Notes under the pieces: model-generated | What the model saw: only the letters and a program-made list of their open reading frames with translations | Database searches by the model: none | What the model was told of the DNA's origin: nothing | Part shown: positions 25,436-37,299 of the stretch, piece after piece | Position numbering within the stretch: position 1 is the first letter of the stretch | How the letters are laid out: every line of letters begins with the position of its first letter | Made by a program: the position numbers and the translations under genes | From: Trichuris trichiura | Lineage: Eukaryota; Nematoda; Enoplea; Trichinellida; Trichuridae | Direction: 5' to 3' | NCBI GenBank assembly: GCA_037903355.1 | Contig: JBAJFE010000037.1 | Coordinates: forward strand, 744,001 to 808,000 | Length of the DNA stretch: 64,000 bases

Positions 25436-25653
25436 CTAACCGTAAACCAAAACTTGATGCAACTGAGACGTTAGTCCTGTTTCTTCAACGCAAACTAAAA
25501 TTAAAACCACTCACGTTGCATTTAGTCGACTTGCAGTTTTTCGGCATGTTACTTTCTGAAGGATGCTTCACAACGAAAGCATCGTCAATGCTGAAAACTT
25601 CGTGTTTTTGAAGTTCTAAAACTTTTTGTAAAGTAGTTTCTCAGTGAAAGGCT
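25436..25653 (-). CDS. Unassigned C-terminal coding exons
   Basis: The minus strand from ~25,653 reads KVLELQKHEVFSIDDAFVVK then HPSE, and reaches a gtaaca donor at 25,552. A 58-bp intron ends at taattttag, and the frame resumes in matching phase as CVEETGLTSQLHQVLVYG and stops at 25,436. Composition and phase agreement suggest real coding sequence, but no ATG was found and the family is unknown. It is also very close to plus-strand exons on its right. Confidence 0.3.
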
Positions 25654-25713
25654 AAATAATGGCGTTATGCGTAGAGTTTTAAGTACCAGCGGTCTCAAAC
25701 CCAATAAAAAGAG

Positions 25714-26043
25714 GTCGAAAAACCCTACGACTGGCACGTCTTCGCAGAGCAAAAAAAGGTTGAGCCAGGTGTACTGCCTACAAATTAAAGAGAAGCATTA
25801 GTGTATTCGTTGGCTCAACTCCGCCTGTGTCTGATTGGCTTAAGCAGTTCTTGCCACTGGGAAACCTGGAAAAAGCCTTAAGAGGCGCGAAAAACGTGAA
25901 GTTGTGCTTTTCAAGAAGCAGGTTAGTTTTAAACGTTCAATATCTTTCCATACCCACAACGAAACTCTCACAAGAGCTTGATAAAAGCCTTGCAGGCAAG
26001 GTGGATTCGCGAAGCCCAAAGTCGCATGCGGCCATGTCATTGA
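25714..26043 (+). CDS. Unassigned basic protein, three terminal exons
   Basis: Segments 25,714-25,768, 25,848-25,921 and 25,996-26,043 join in consistent phase. The first reads EVEKPYDWHVFAEQKKVEP, the second LATGKPGKSLKRREKREVVL followed by FKKQ, and the third ARWIREAQSRMRPCH and a stop. The acceptors are taagcag and ccttgcag, and the second exon ends before gttagt. The highly basic middle exon suggests a nuclear or nucleolar protein (inference only). The 5' end is not defined: the sequence before the first exon has an in-frame stop and only a weak acceptor. An alternative phase-consistent chain in another frame starts at an ATG at 25,667 (MRRVLSTSGLKPNKKRSKNP). Confidence 0.4.
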
Positions 26044-26049
26044 ACTTGT

Positions 26050-27500
26050 AAAAGATTAAACTGATGAATCTCTCACCAAAAGCGCAGGGAGAAACGGTTA
26101 ACGCTTCCGAACTGTCAACAAATATGCAAGCTGTAAACAGTTGTAAAATGTAATAGATATCGATTCAATAGAAAAACCCTGCACGCAAATAAGTTTGATC
26201 GTTATAACTACGGTATGCTGTCGATAGAATTAGACAAGAAGTTATACATTCGTAAGTTGTCGTAAGTACCTATATCACTCGTCATCTCGCTGTTCGGCAA
26301 TTCGATTTAAACTGAACAGAAGATAAGAAGAAAAAAATGCACAGAAACGTAAACTATTTGTTTTAACAACCCAAGAATCCTGTAATGCTCCAAACTTAGT
26401 TGCCAAGACGGCTTTACGCAGAAGAGTAAAAGAACTGACATTTCACCTTCGTGTTGCTTTCTTTAATTAAAATGCTAAAAAATAACTATAAATTGATATT
26501 CCATGCATTCTACGCATGAGTTCAGAGGGAATTAACTTGCTTGTAGATCAAGCTTGGATTAGATGAAAATTACGACTACTTAACCTGATCGGAAACTGCC
26601 GGAAAAAGCCACCGCAATGACGTCTCAGATGTAAATTCAAGAATTTGTGCACGAAATAATTGCAACATGAGGCAATTATGAATACATAAGGCTGTGAAAA
26701 TGAAGTTCCTTCTAACGGGTGTGAAAGAACATAATAATGATATGGAGGTGCTATTCGTTAAACGTTTATTTGGCGAAGCTTCCGAAATCGGACTAATGAT
26801 TACCACCATCGCTGACGACGGGACAAGGTTAGTCCCGAAAGCTACGAAACTGTTAAGTGTTTGTTCTGAATTTTTCCTTAATAATTGCTCATCCATCCGT
26901 TGGTAGGGCATTTGCTTCGGTTTAATTCCAGACTCCATCAACGGACAAGAGAACATACCGAACAAAGAAGTTATTTATATGTACGTATATATAAGAGATG
27001 GCTATTGCGAGAGGTTTGTGAAGGCTGACTGGCAGATTCAACTACTTTAGCTAGTTCGAAAAATATACACAGGAATATAAGAGTATAGAAAGAAAACTCA
27101 ATGTTTTATTAATGCAACCTACGCCTGCTCCACTGTCAATCATCATAGGCGTGTCTTCTTCTAGCTGTCACAGAGTCAAGCAGGGAAGGAGTTTCGTGTT
27201 GCCGCTATAGCATTACTGTCTTCTTACAAGTATCGGTTGGGTACATCGAACGGATCATTGAGTTCTCATAGATGTATGTACATTAACGTAGCTGCCCTAT
27301 GAAAACGTCAATTTTGTTAACTGCAAAACTGAATTGCTGCGTCATAAGGTAGGCTTCTAAGATATGACGTCCCTAATTCAAGAGTTTAGTTTTGCTACGA
27401 TAGCGTTGCAGTTTTTCATATCCATTTCACCGTGTGGATTTCCCACGGTGGCAGTTTGCCTTGCCTATGCTGACTTAGGTTTAATACTGTTCATAAGCAT
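26050..27500. other. Intergenic with one copy of a dispersed repeat
   Basis: Contains a copy of the short repeat discussed in findings (core 26,887-26,909, minus orientation). The 129-codon minus frame at 26,576-26,965 is largely that repeat and is not accepted as a gene. Confidence 0.4.
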
Positions 27501-27510
27501 AAGTCTAAAC

Positions 27511-30500
27511 CAGTGATTCCCAACGTGGGCCCCAGGGACCCCTTGGGGGCCCTGGAAGACTTGAAGGGGGCCCTGAGAAGGATTGGGGATTTAGGGGGTC
27601 CCTGGGAGCTTAGGGGGGCCCCAGGGGGTCCCTGGTATTCGGTGCCGCAGGACGAGAGCGCGCAGCCGTGCCTGTACGTAGTTTGGCTATGGAAATTAGC
27701 GAGACTCGTGTATCGTACCCCCGGCTGAAGTTGACGCGGCAACATCAAGGGAGGTCAAGTGAAGATTACGCCGTCACAGTAACAATGGTTCGCATTCTTT
27801 AACCGTGCCGGCCGACCTGTCCTGCCCTAGCCTAAGCCTAAGACTGAACATGTGTTCTTCGATGTTATTGTGAGACGTTGGCGAGCTTGATACACAAGCG
27901 TAGCGCGCTATGACAGTTAACGTAAATAAGCGTCCCTTTGATGCTGCCGTCTCCGTTTCTGGCGGGGAAAAGATACACGAAATCCAATAGCTTGTTGTCA
28001 TTGCCCTGTCGTTTACCCTGATGTATCGGGCGAAAGTTTTTCTTACTATATTACGCTGCGTAGCGAATTCCAGCTACACTACAAAAAAGCCATTGGCGAA
28101 GGATAGCCTGACCGAAAGGCGAATTGTCCGATTTCTGTGCTTCGCCATCTGCTGCTGTGCCAAAGCGCAATTCAAAATGAATCTTTTTGATTTTTTTTCG
28201 CATTAGCGTACCACCCTGGCGCAAATCGGAGGGCTCGGAAAACTACAACCTGCAGGGGGCGATGACAGCTTCTTCGCGGGGGCGGACAAGCGCACCTGGG
28301 GAGTAATGGCGGGGAAAATGCTCAGTAGACACTGATTATTCTCCCCTGTGCGTTGACGGTGGAAAGTGATAATAGCTCTGCGATCCTTCTTGTGTCTTGT
28401 TTCCTCAGTGCTGTAGTTCTCATCTATTCAGCTATCCTGTTATATCAGCTGTTAGGAAACTGCTTTGTCGCGACTACGGACCTCTCCTGAAATTCGACGA
28501 ACTTCTTAAAAATAGAAAGGTAAGTGCCTTGTAAGATTCTAGTTGAAACATGGCTTACGTTACCAGGAGATCAGCATTGCTTGAGCATTAAAATAGATTC
28601 AGTCGCAACCATAGGAGTATCTGTAAGGATAATAAGCTCTGATCTGCTAGTTTAGTGAGTACAGGGGATCCTTGACTGACGGCGCTCCTTCTGACTGTCC
28701 CAATGCGTCCCATCCTTCTTTAATACGTCGGCGGTAGCTTAACCCCCGAGCCCTCATCAACGCGAAAGGCACATCACATCACAGTTTTGTACAGGTTACC
28801 TTTTACATGTCTGAAACACTTGCCGTGGCTCTTCACTTAACGGGGACACCTTATAAGCACTACTTCTCAGTTTGATTTCTACATCTAGTGTAGATACCTA
28901 ACGGGATTTCAAGAAGTCATATGCTCGCTACTACGGGTACTTAAACGACGAAGTGTGCCCATTTCATGACTATAGTGGACGTCTTTTTCTCGGCCGCTAA
29001 CAGGCACGTCGGGCGCTATGTATTGTGCCTGAAGCTTATCGCCCGCGGGACTTCGGCAACGCCTAGTACCGCTCCTTGTGATCATATTTCCCAGAGAAAC
29101 TAAGCCACAGGCAGTGCTTTCTAAGAAACGCGCTCCGTAAACGCCAGCAGGTTTGCGCGACGACTCTCACGGTGTGTCAGGCTTCAGGACGGCCGACAGG
29201 GTTCGTCGGGGAAGTCTTAACCTAAGTTATAGCGCTCGACGACGTCACCCATTTTGCTATGCTTGGGCTTTGAACTAGCATCAGCCTCCGGTTGTTCGTC
29301 AACTTTTTCGGGAAAGGATTAGCTTGCTTATGTTTAACCACGCCTATGTTTAAGTAGCGAATGATAAACCCACAAGTTCGATAGCGCTTACCAGCAAAAA
29401 GGAGAATACACGCCCAGTTTGCTTTACAGGTGGGAGCATCTTACGACCGTCTGCCTTCCTTCCATACGCATGGCCTTGCGGTTCGCAAAAACAGCAAGGA
29501 AAATAGGCTTAGTACGGGAGGTGTAGATCTGTTTGAAGCAGTACTCAGTCAAACATTTGTATCCCCCACTCTTCACTGGTTTGATATCTAAAAAGACAGC
29601 CAGTAGCGGAGAGTTCGTCGTTGAACTGCGGGCATTGTTTGCCATCAGACCTTGGTGGGCGGAAGTATTTCCGAACTTGAAACCGTGCGAAATCTTGTCA
29701 GCCAGCCTACCTTCTCAAACATGACACGACAACACCAGGGATAGGGAGGATGTCCGCAAACCTGGGCAGAACATTTTATCGCGTGCTTTCCGTTGTCCGC
29801 CGCGCGAGGACAAGAACGACCCTGTCGCAACCTCATGCTTCATAGACTTATTTTGAGCCTATTTGTCCGTCGCTACCATCAGAAAAGAGCGGGGTGATCA
29901 CATGAAAGCGATTTGCTCCCGCTTCCAGGACCGACGTAGAGGGACAGTGCCGTCCGGTATGGAATCCCCTGTGTTCTTACTGCGGGAGCTTAGATGACGC
30001 CTGGCTAATTGATTTCTTAATACCACTGTGCTACTGTCTGGCTCTGAACTTGTTAGTAACGGATGTAAATTTCTACAGATGGCAGAAGCAAAAAAGAAAT
30101 GTAGGCAATACAACGTCGAGTATCTAAGATACGGTTTTATACCGTCACCCTCGAATTCGCAGCAACCATTTTGCTTGATCTGGGAAAAGGCTTTTGCGAA
30201 TGAACTGATGAAGCCCTCAAAATTAGTAAAACACCTGAAAACGATGCACGGTGACAAGGCCAATAAAAACCTTTCTTACTTTCAATCTCTTCAAGATAAC
30301 TTCCAAAAGCGACCTAAATTGCCAGGGATTTTTTCATCCGCATCAAGATGAAACACCGACGGATTGCGCGCGTCCTATAACATCTCCCTCTTAATCGCAA
30401 AATCTGGAAAGCCGCATGCCATCGGAGAAGAACTGATACTGCCGGCTGTTTCGGAAGTGCTGCGTACTGTGTTGCGCATTCCTGCAACTGAAATAATTAA

Positions 30501-32558
30501 AAAGATTCCCTTAAGCAACAATACGGTGCAGCGACGTATTGATGAAATGAGCGCTGATGTGGAGAATACGCTCTGCAACCTCTTGAGAACAGAGGAATTT
30601 TCTTTACAGGTGGATGAGTCGACGTTGCCACATAACGAAGCGCTGCTGCTGGCCTATGTTAGATTCATCAAGGAAGGCAAGTTAGTTCAGGAGTTACTCT
30701 TCGCAAGAGAACTGCTGACTGACACTAGAGGAGAATCAATATTTCGTACTGTAGAAAACTTTTTTAAAGAGAAGGAGATACCACTAACGAACGTAATCGC
30801 TGTCGCGACGGATGGAGCCCCGTCAATGCTTGGACGCCATCGCGGGTTCCTTTCGTATCTAAAAGAGAAGGTACCGGATTTGCTGGCCGTGCACTGCGTA
30901 ATTCACCGGCAACATCTGGTGGCGAAGCGGCTCAGTGACAGACTGCACCGTTCGCTGCAGTACGTGATCACTGCGGTTAATAAAATTAAAAGCAGTGCCT
31001 TGAGAGAGAGATTGTTCAGCCAACTGTGCGAAGAAAATGACGAAGATTTTAACCGGCTCCTGCTTCACACAGAAGTACGCTGGCTTTCAAGGGGCGCCTG
31101 CTTGAGCCGCTTCTATGCCCTTTTTGACACCGTCGTACAGTTTCTCAAAACTGAAGATACGGAATTACGCGACAACGTGGAGAAATCGAGAGCTGAAATA
31201 GCTTACTTGGCGGACCTCTACTTAAAGTTTAACGAGACGAATTTGCAGTTGCAAGGAGACCAACTGAATCTTATCAAGACGAAGACGGTTATAAAGGCTT
31301 TCATCGACAAGCTTTCCATTTTCCGCCAAAACCTGGGGCGCGGAGAGTACCGCCAGTTCCCTAACCTTGACGACCTCAAGAAGAATGGCGGCCTCCCTGA
31401 CGATGTCATCCGCTCCTTCTGTGACCATCTCAGCATGCTCCATGAGGACATGTGCGAAAGGTACAGAGATATTTTGTCCATGACGATACCGGACTGGGTT
31501 TTGGACCCGTTTACATGCCTCGCCGAGGTTGAAGTGGCTTACCAGGAAGAGCTCATTGAGATGCAAGCCAACGAGGAGCTGAAGCCCAAGATGAAGGGCG
31601 GCTATACCAGTTTCTGGCTGCAGCAGGAAATCAGACAGCTGTATCCCAGGCTATGGAACGTCGCTAAGAAGTTCCTCATCCCTTTCCCGTCGTCCTATTT
31701 GGTTGAACGCGGATTTAGTGCGGTAACGGACCTTCTCGGAAAAAAAAGAAACCGCTTACAGATAGTCAGGCGAGGCGACTTGAGATTACTTCTGACGACT
31801 ATCGACCCGGACGTGGATAAATTATTAGCATTGCACCAGACCCAACCGTCGCACTAAGTGAGGTAAGATCAAGCGGCTGTCGTCTTGCTCCGAAGAAATA
31901 TTGAATTTAGATTCATTGTTGCGCAGCACTGAGAACAACATCGGAGCCTCACTTACAATTTGCGCTACCATTGCTAACAGCCCGAAAAATTAAGGAAGAG
32001 GAAACCCAATGCCGCGCTTGTACTCTGAATGCTCTCTGATCTGCAGTTAGCCGGCTTAAGTCCAGTAATACGAAAAGAACGCCTTCAGTGCCAAATAAAG
32101 AATTTATGGCGTTAACGGCTTCGAATATCGCTAGGAGCATTCGCCGTATATGGCAGCTGGCTGGCTTCCTTACTAGCCATTTTGCTCTAGTGTAGAAAAG
32201 AAACTCAGCGTGGACTTCGCATCGCCAGGTTTTCCAGCTGCACACTCAACTTTCACAGCGCAAACCATGGGGTCCTACTTGCAGCTGACAAGATCCGCAG
32301 GTTAATAAGGTTTTTAAAGATGGCCCGGCTTAACTGTTTTTTCTTTGGCAAATACGGTAGGCAGCGAAATCAAATCTACATTCTGCCGGCTCTTTCAAGT
32401 GCTGAACTACTTGTACAAATTGACAACAACGTAACCACAGTAGGCGCACCTGAGGATAACAGAAGCAGGAGAATTACGTTGGGGAGAATGACGGGGGGCC
32501 CCGGCAAGTTGAAGGTCGCGAAAGGGGGCCCTGGCTCAAAAAAGGTTGGGAAACACTG
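27511..32558 (+). mobile_element. Full-length 5,048-bp hAT transposon
   Basis: Seen directly: the left end cagtgattcccaacgtggg and the inverted right end (reverse complement cagtgtttcccaacc) are flanked by identical 8-bp copies gtctaaac (27,503-27,510 and 32,559-32,566). This is a diagnostic hAT target duplication and means both ends are intact. GC-rich subterminal ggggccct/ggggtccctg blocks follow each end (27,530-27,640 and 32,490-32,535). The element carries a ZBED-type transposase on its plus strand (30,079-31,857) in its right half. The 2.5 kb before it and 0.6 kb after it contain only short frames. The clean duplication suggests insertion was not very ancient. Confidence 0.95.
30079..31857 (+). 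pseudogene. hAT transposase, BED-finger type, broken by one stop
   Basis: The chosen start is an ATG at 30,079; the frame is open upstream to 30,028, but homologous proteins begin near here. Residues 1-90 hold a BED zinc finger (YLRYGFIPSPSNSQQPFCLI, then MKPSKLVKHLKTMH), in which the second zinc cysteine is replaced by tryptophan (CLIW for CxxC). A TGA at 30,349-30,351 interrupts the frame; from the next codon the same frame runs on to 31,857. Downstream come RASYNISLLIAKSGKPH, then VDEST (first catalytic acid), ATDGAPSMLG (second), CVIHRQHL, TEVRWLSRGAC and the C-terminal dimerisation motif FPSSYLVERGFSAV. The family resembles vertebrate ZBED5/SCAND3-like proteins. The rest of the protein is well preserved, so inactivation looks recent, unless the stop is read through. 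Confidence 0.93.
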
Positions 32559-32566
32559 GTCTAAAC

Positions 32567-34050
32567 GTAAACATACTCCAATAATGGCGCTGAACCAATC
32601 TGGGGCGAACGGAGGCGAATAGGAAAACCATCAGGAGCAAACCGCCACCTCCGCAGTCCAACTCGGCATTAAATGCCTTGATTAAGCGTTTCAATTTGGA
32701 ATGATGAAACGGTTGGAACGAAATGCATCTGAAGTCGGGGACATTCTGTAATTCAAATTTCATGCAATTTTATCAAATCAACAACAGTTGGTCGCGTAGC
32801 TGTACGGCAGGAAAATTATGTGTGGCATCATTCCCCCGCAACTCACATTTTTATGCCTACAAATGCATTAGACTCTATAGGCGAAAAAGCGCGAATGAGT
32901 TTAAACTTTGTTCAGAGCGTTCATAGGATCAATAGAATAAAACTCTTATGTGCCTCATGCAGAAAGAGCGTTTGTAAAGGCTGTTTGGATGCAATGTTCT
33001 TCTGACGGTAGGTCTGTCAAATCCTACAGGTGGAAAAAAGTAAAACGATTTAGCAAGTTTAGAAAAGAATGGACCACTTTATCTTAGAACGCTGAAGTAG
33101 ATTTAATGCTTGACGCTTTGGCTCGAATCCAGATTTTCCCGTGCCTTACATGTTTCCCATAACGCATGATTTTTTACCATTTTCCAAAAAGCAAACTCCT
33201 ACTGTTGTTTTTTGCTGTGCGTAACCGATTTTGCATAATTAGATTAGTCCAAGTGCCGTTGACCTCTGTTCACATTAACCACAATAACCAATTAAGCTAT
33301 TTTTCCCAGTAGGACTGACCTCTCCGGCTGTTTCGATCATTCAAGCACTGGTAACGGAACGTGCTAGCTCTGAAACCTCTGCCTCGTAAAAGTTGTTACA
33401 ACAGGGAAACTAGTTACCTGAAAATTGTAAACATATGCACCTGTTACCAACTCACCATCTTTAATTCAACAACATGTGCCATTAATACGAATTACACAGC
33501 TTAAGAAATGAATTAAAAGTATGCAACGTAAAGAACAGAAGTTATGAAATCTTTTCTTTTGCTGTCGAATAAATTGTTTCCAGTGAGAATACAAGGATGC
33601 ATCTATGATTAAGGCTTGACATAATTTATTGTAGTACATACAAATTACTTAAAATGGAAAACAATTGCAGACCCTTCAAAGTAACTGATGAAAACCTCAG
33701 GACTCCTTGCCGAACATAGAACGTCATTATAGGCTCTAGGTGATTAAGTATTTTTACATTTTTCAAGTTTAAAACAATGGAAAGGAAGTGCCGTTGGACA
33801 AAGCTTAGTGGTTTAAGTAGCTAAATAACAAAGCAACAACATCCGGTATAAAAGATAATATTAATCCAAAGACTTTTAACCTAACCTGTTTGTTCGCTTA
33901 CCGTATAGCAGCACACAGGCGTTAATGTAATTACTTGTTCTGCTTCTTGAGTAATATGCGATGTAATGTTGATTGTCCTTTCTAACATAGGTTACGATTT
34001 ATATGCCTGCTTTGTAGGCATATTCCTCTCTTTGGCTCTCTTTTTTCGCT
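32567..34050. other. Intergenic, no supported gene
   Basis: AT-rich DNA between the hAT element and LSM6. A pyrimidine-rich stretch ending cgctacag (about 34,054) sits 40 bp before the LSM6 ATG and could be a trans-splice acceptor. Confidence 0.4.
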
Positions 34051-34093
34051 ACAGTTTTGAAACTGATCCGAAGCATTTTAGAAATTCTGATCT

Positions 34094-34333
34094 ATGGGAC
34101 GCCGTCAGACTCCAAGCGAATTCCTAAAACAAATAATTGGCAAACCAGTGGTGGTAAAACTGAACAATGGGACCGATTATCGCGGTATTTTGGCTTGTCT
34201 AGACGGCTATTTAAACATTGCAATGGAACAGACCGAAGAATATTCGGAAGGACAGCTAAAAAGCAAGTATGGAGATGCCTTCATTCGGGGAAACAATGTA
34301 TTGTACATCAGCGCCCAGAAGCGACGATTATGA
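34094..34333 (+). CDS. LSM6: U6 snRNA-associated Sm-like protein LSm6
   Basis: A single-exon 79-residue protein, almost the same length as human LSm6 (80). LSm6 is a subunit of the LSm2-8 ring that binds the U6 snRNA 3' end in the nucleus and of the LSm1-7 ring that promotes decapping of deadenylated mRNA in the cytoplasm. The whole protein is one Sm fold: Sm1 motif at residues ~15-45 (GKPVVVKLNNGTDYRGILAC, then LDGYLNIAM) and Sm2 near residues 66-76 (IRGNNVLYIS). The tail QKRRL matches the family's QKRRM-type ending. The start is the first ATG of the conserved frame (MGRRQTPSEFLKQIIG). An acceptor-like cgctacag lies 40 bp upstream, suggesting trans-splicing (inference). Attaaa occurs about 120 bp past the stop and may serve for polyadenylation. 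Confidence 0.97.
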   Translation: MGRRQTPSEFLKQIIGKPVVVKLNNGTDYRGILACLDGYLNIAMEQTEEYSEGQLKSKYGDAFIRGNNVLYISAQKRRL

Positions 34334-35178
34334 GATTTTTTGTTCACAAGTTTGAACGTTACTTGCCTAATGCTACTTTGCGCACTAAGTGTAAATTTTA
34401 TTTCGACTACGGACTAAGCAGTAATAATCTTTAAGATATTTTATTAATTTGTTATTAAAAATATTTTAGATATTTTTTAAATTTGTTATTATCTTACACT
34501 TAGGAAAGATATACCACCGCTTCATGGAGTAGAATTACTTGCATTGAAGGAGAGCCTGCAGTTCGCCTTGTGACGTCTATTATTATTTTGCTGCTTTGGA
34601 AACAAAAGACAAAAGCTTTACTTTAAAAAAGCGATGCACTTTACGCGCCCCGCGTCATGACCATGCGTTCAAGGGTCCATCCGTGGTCCAGTCAATTGCT
34701 GTAATCTCAAAGGCCGAATATATTGCTTCAGCTGCTCATTCTGAGTCTCATTGTACTTGTCTCCTAGTGCAAAAATTCAACTTAGGAATGTAACAGGACA
34801 AAATAAGGCAAAAGTAAAATGGAACAGCCGTCTTTCAGTGCATTAATTGGACTAATTGTTAACGAAGTACCAAACAACATTTTCATCGAAAACAGCACAT
34901 CTTGATCACTTTGCAAATAGGCAGTGACTGAATTAATTCTGATAAACGGAGGTAACTAAAAAAGGAAAAACGGAGTGCACGTTCCAGTCGCAATGTTTCA
35001 TTAACCGTATAGTAATCTACCTTCAGGTAATAATGTGTGATGTTTTTAGCGTTACAGTAAATGGTCCATTATCCGGAATGTTCTGGACTACAGCTGTTCA
35101 GGATTTCAGCATTTTCCAGATTTTCAAATTCGCGAAGCATTCTATAGACTAGTGTTATCCATATGAATGTTCTAGCGC

Positions 35179-35450
35179 CTATTCGGTGCAAGTAGAAAGA
35201 TTGAACAACATCAGTTTACAAGCAATGCAGCAAGTGAAACCAACCTTTTTCAATTCACATGCTAACGTAGATAAAGCAGCATTGTAATGTTGCTTAACTT
35301 CGTTGCAATAGCTCTGTACAAAGCTCTGAGCAAACGCCTCGTTACATGGGCGACACACTCAACAGCAACTATATTACCTCCAGTTGAAGCTGTCCTGTCT
35401 TGGGTTCCTGTGCAAAAGATTTGCCGCAAAGTATTGTTGCAACATTTAGA
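35179..35450 (-). CDS. Unassigned gene, last two exons
   Basis: An exon at 35,450-35,378 follows ccacaag and reads LNVATILCGKSFAQEPKTGQ then LQLE, ending at gtaata. A second exon follows gtaacgag (35,337-35,179), in the matching phase 0, and reads AFAQSFVQSYCNEVKQHYNA, ALSTLACELKK and on to a stop. An optional donor lies after ELKK. Upstream on the same strand (35,500-35,920) further short open segments with acceptor/donor flanks (for example CEIAQRVNKSALAKEL) look like earlier exons, but their joins are uncertain. No domain is recognised. The plus-strand frame at 35,287-35,511 is its mirror and is rejected. Confidence 0.4.
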
Positions 35451-35999
35451 CTTGTGGCATCAAATCATCGTTCAAACGGAACACCTACTGTACATTTTAA
35501 AAATACAGTAATTCAAATCAAACAAAAGTCAGGTAAATAAATACAAGGAAAATAAAAGTCTGCTAAAACTGAAACAAATGCCTCAAGATGTCTTGCACGG
35601 CTACCTCGCAAGCATAAGCAGAATTCACTGATGACACATGAACGCATGCTACGTAGGAGCAGTACATAATAGAGCTGGAAGTCTTACAATAAAAATAAAG
35701 AAATCTAGTAGCTGCTTAAATTGATAGCATTGTCTTCCGAGTCTTAAAGTTCTAACAGCTATCTTCAATATCAATGCACGAAGTAGTTAGTAAAAGCAGA
35801 CGTCTCGTTGTCGCACAGCATTTCCACTTTCACGCGAGCTTTGCAGCAAAACTATTGTTACAAGCTCAAATATTGTGCAACTCCTTTGCCAGTGCGGATT
35901 TGTTCACCCGCTGCGCTATTTCACACTGAAGCTTTATACAACTCATTACTGCCTGTTTTTTGGATTTCAGAGGTTAGACCATGCGTATGTCAAACCATC

Positions 36000-37290
36000 A
36001 GAAAACTATTTACGTCGAAATAGCCTTCTGTCAACATTTCTATAATAAATGCCCACCTATCCGTTGCTAGGTCCGTTTGTGTAGTTTAATTACAGACCGG
36101 CTCAAATCTGCATGAAGATCCGATATGAAGACTTTCAGAACCGTTAAGAACTATCCAATATTCAAGAGTGTCTATTGCACTAGCATCATATTGCGCGCGT
36201 CTTTGAAGTTGTATCTGGCAGATCCTTAAGCTTGGATTTGGCGTTCAAAATATTAACTTTTTGGTCAAGCATCCTACCAGTCTCAGGCTTAGGTATTATC
36301 TTACATATGTTTCAACAGAGCAAAATTCAACCGAGGCTGGTAGTTTAAGTCTAACTGAGAAAAGGATATTGACCATTTTTTCTGCCTATTGTAAGGTATA
36401 TCCAAGTGACGTTAAGTTTCGTGAAGTTCGTTTGAGATAATTTTGCCATCCTCAGATTGTGCTGTACCCTGATAGCAGGACACGTTTAGTCCAGACGGCT
36501 ACGTTTCAAAATTCATAATTAAATGGGTTGTTCGTGGCTGTACAAAATTCAAACATATTATTATAAAATTGTGCAAAAGCTATAAGCGTGAGAAATGGCA
36601 TCGCGGAAACACAGCCTGTAATCGCAAAGCTTCTAATCAACGGTCGTATTTTTATCATGAACTGCAACAGCTTTACGCGGCGAGGAAAATGAGATAAAGA
36701 AGAAAAAGATAAATAGTAAGACAACCCACCATGCTCTGTGAATGTACCATCGTTGTATAACAATGCTGATCCTGGAAAAGTTTAAAACTGGCGAAGGGAC
36801 GGAATCTCGTTTAACGCGTTTAAGGATTTTCTAAAATGCGTCAAACGAGCCATTTTTAGATTAAGAGTATGCAGGTTTCGGCGGCAGCGGCGTTGCTACC
36901 ACTTAGAATAGGTGCAACCTTAAAATCATGGAACTAAGAAAGCTAATTCGCAAATGGAAATGACAACTTTAAAAAAGAGACCAGCTGAACTGTCAGTGTA
37001 CAATCTCCTCGTCAACCAAAAATTTGAGGTTATGTGCTTTTTCAAATTTCGTCTGCCCCGCTCCCATATGCAGAAAGAGCAATTTGCATGACGGCAGATA
37101 CAAAAAATTGCAAGTAGTCATTTGTATCGTTGTTGACGTCGTTTCCAATGTCCTACGCGCGATTATATTTACAAAACAGGCTGAATTACTGCCACCACTG
37201 AAAGCTAAATAATTTGCAGGTGACTGGAAAATTCTCTTCAAGATAAATAAATCAATGAAATTTCTGAACTAAAGAAAAGCGTCTTCACAT
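36000..37290. other. Intergenic or intronic, no supported gene
   Basis: Contains a diverged copy of a dispersed repeat (36,050-36,280), related to that at 59.3-59.8 kb. The frames at 36,993-37,241 (-) and 37,024-37,212 (+) overlap each other and neither is convincing. Confidence 0.35.
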
Positions 37291-37299
37291 TTGGTCAAA

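Noticed and set aside
26576..26965. 129-codon minus-strand frame
   Set aside because: Overlaps the dispersed repeat core at 26,887-26,909; likely repeat-derived.
33115..33135. tRNA B-box-like word ggctcgaatcc
   Set aside because: No A box or cloverleaf pairing around it.
34057..34434. 125-codon plus frame overlapping LSM6
   Set aside because: Shadow of the LSM6 gene in another frame; no family resemblance.
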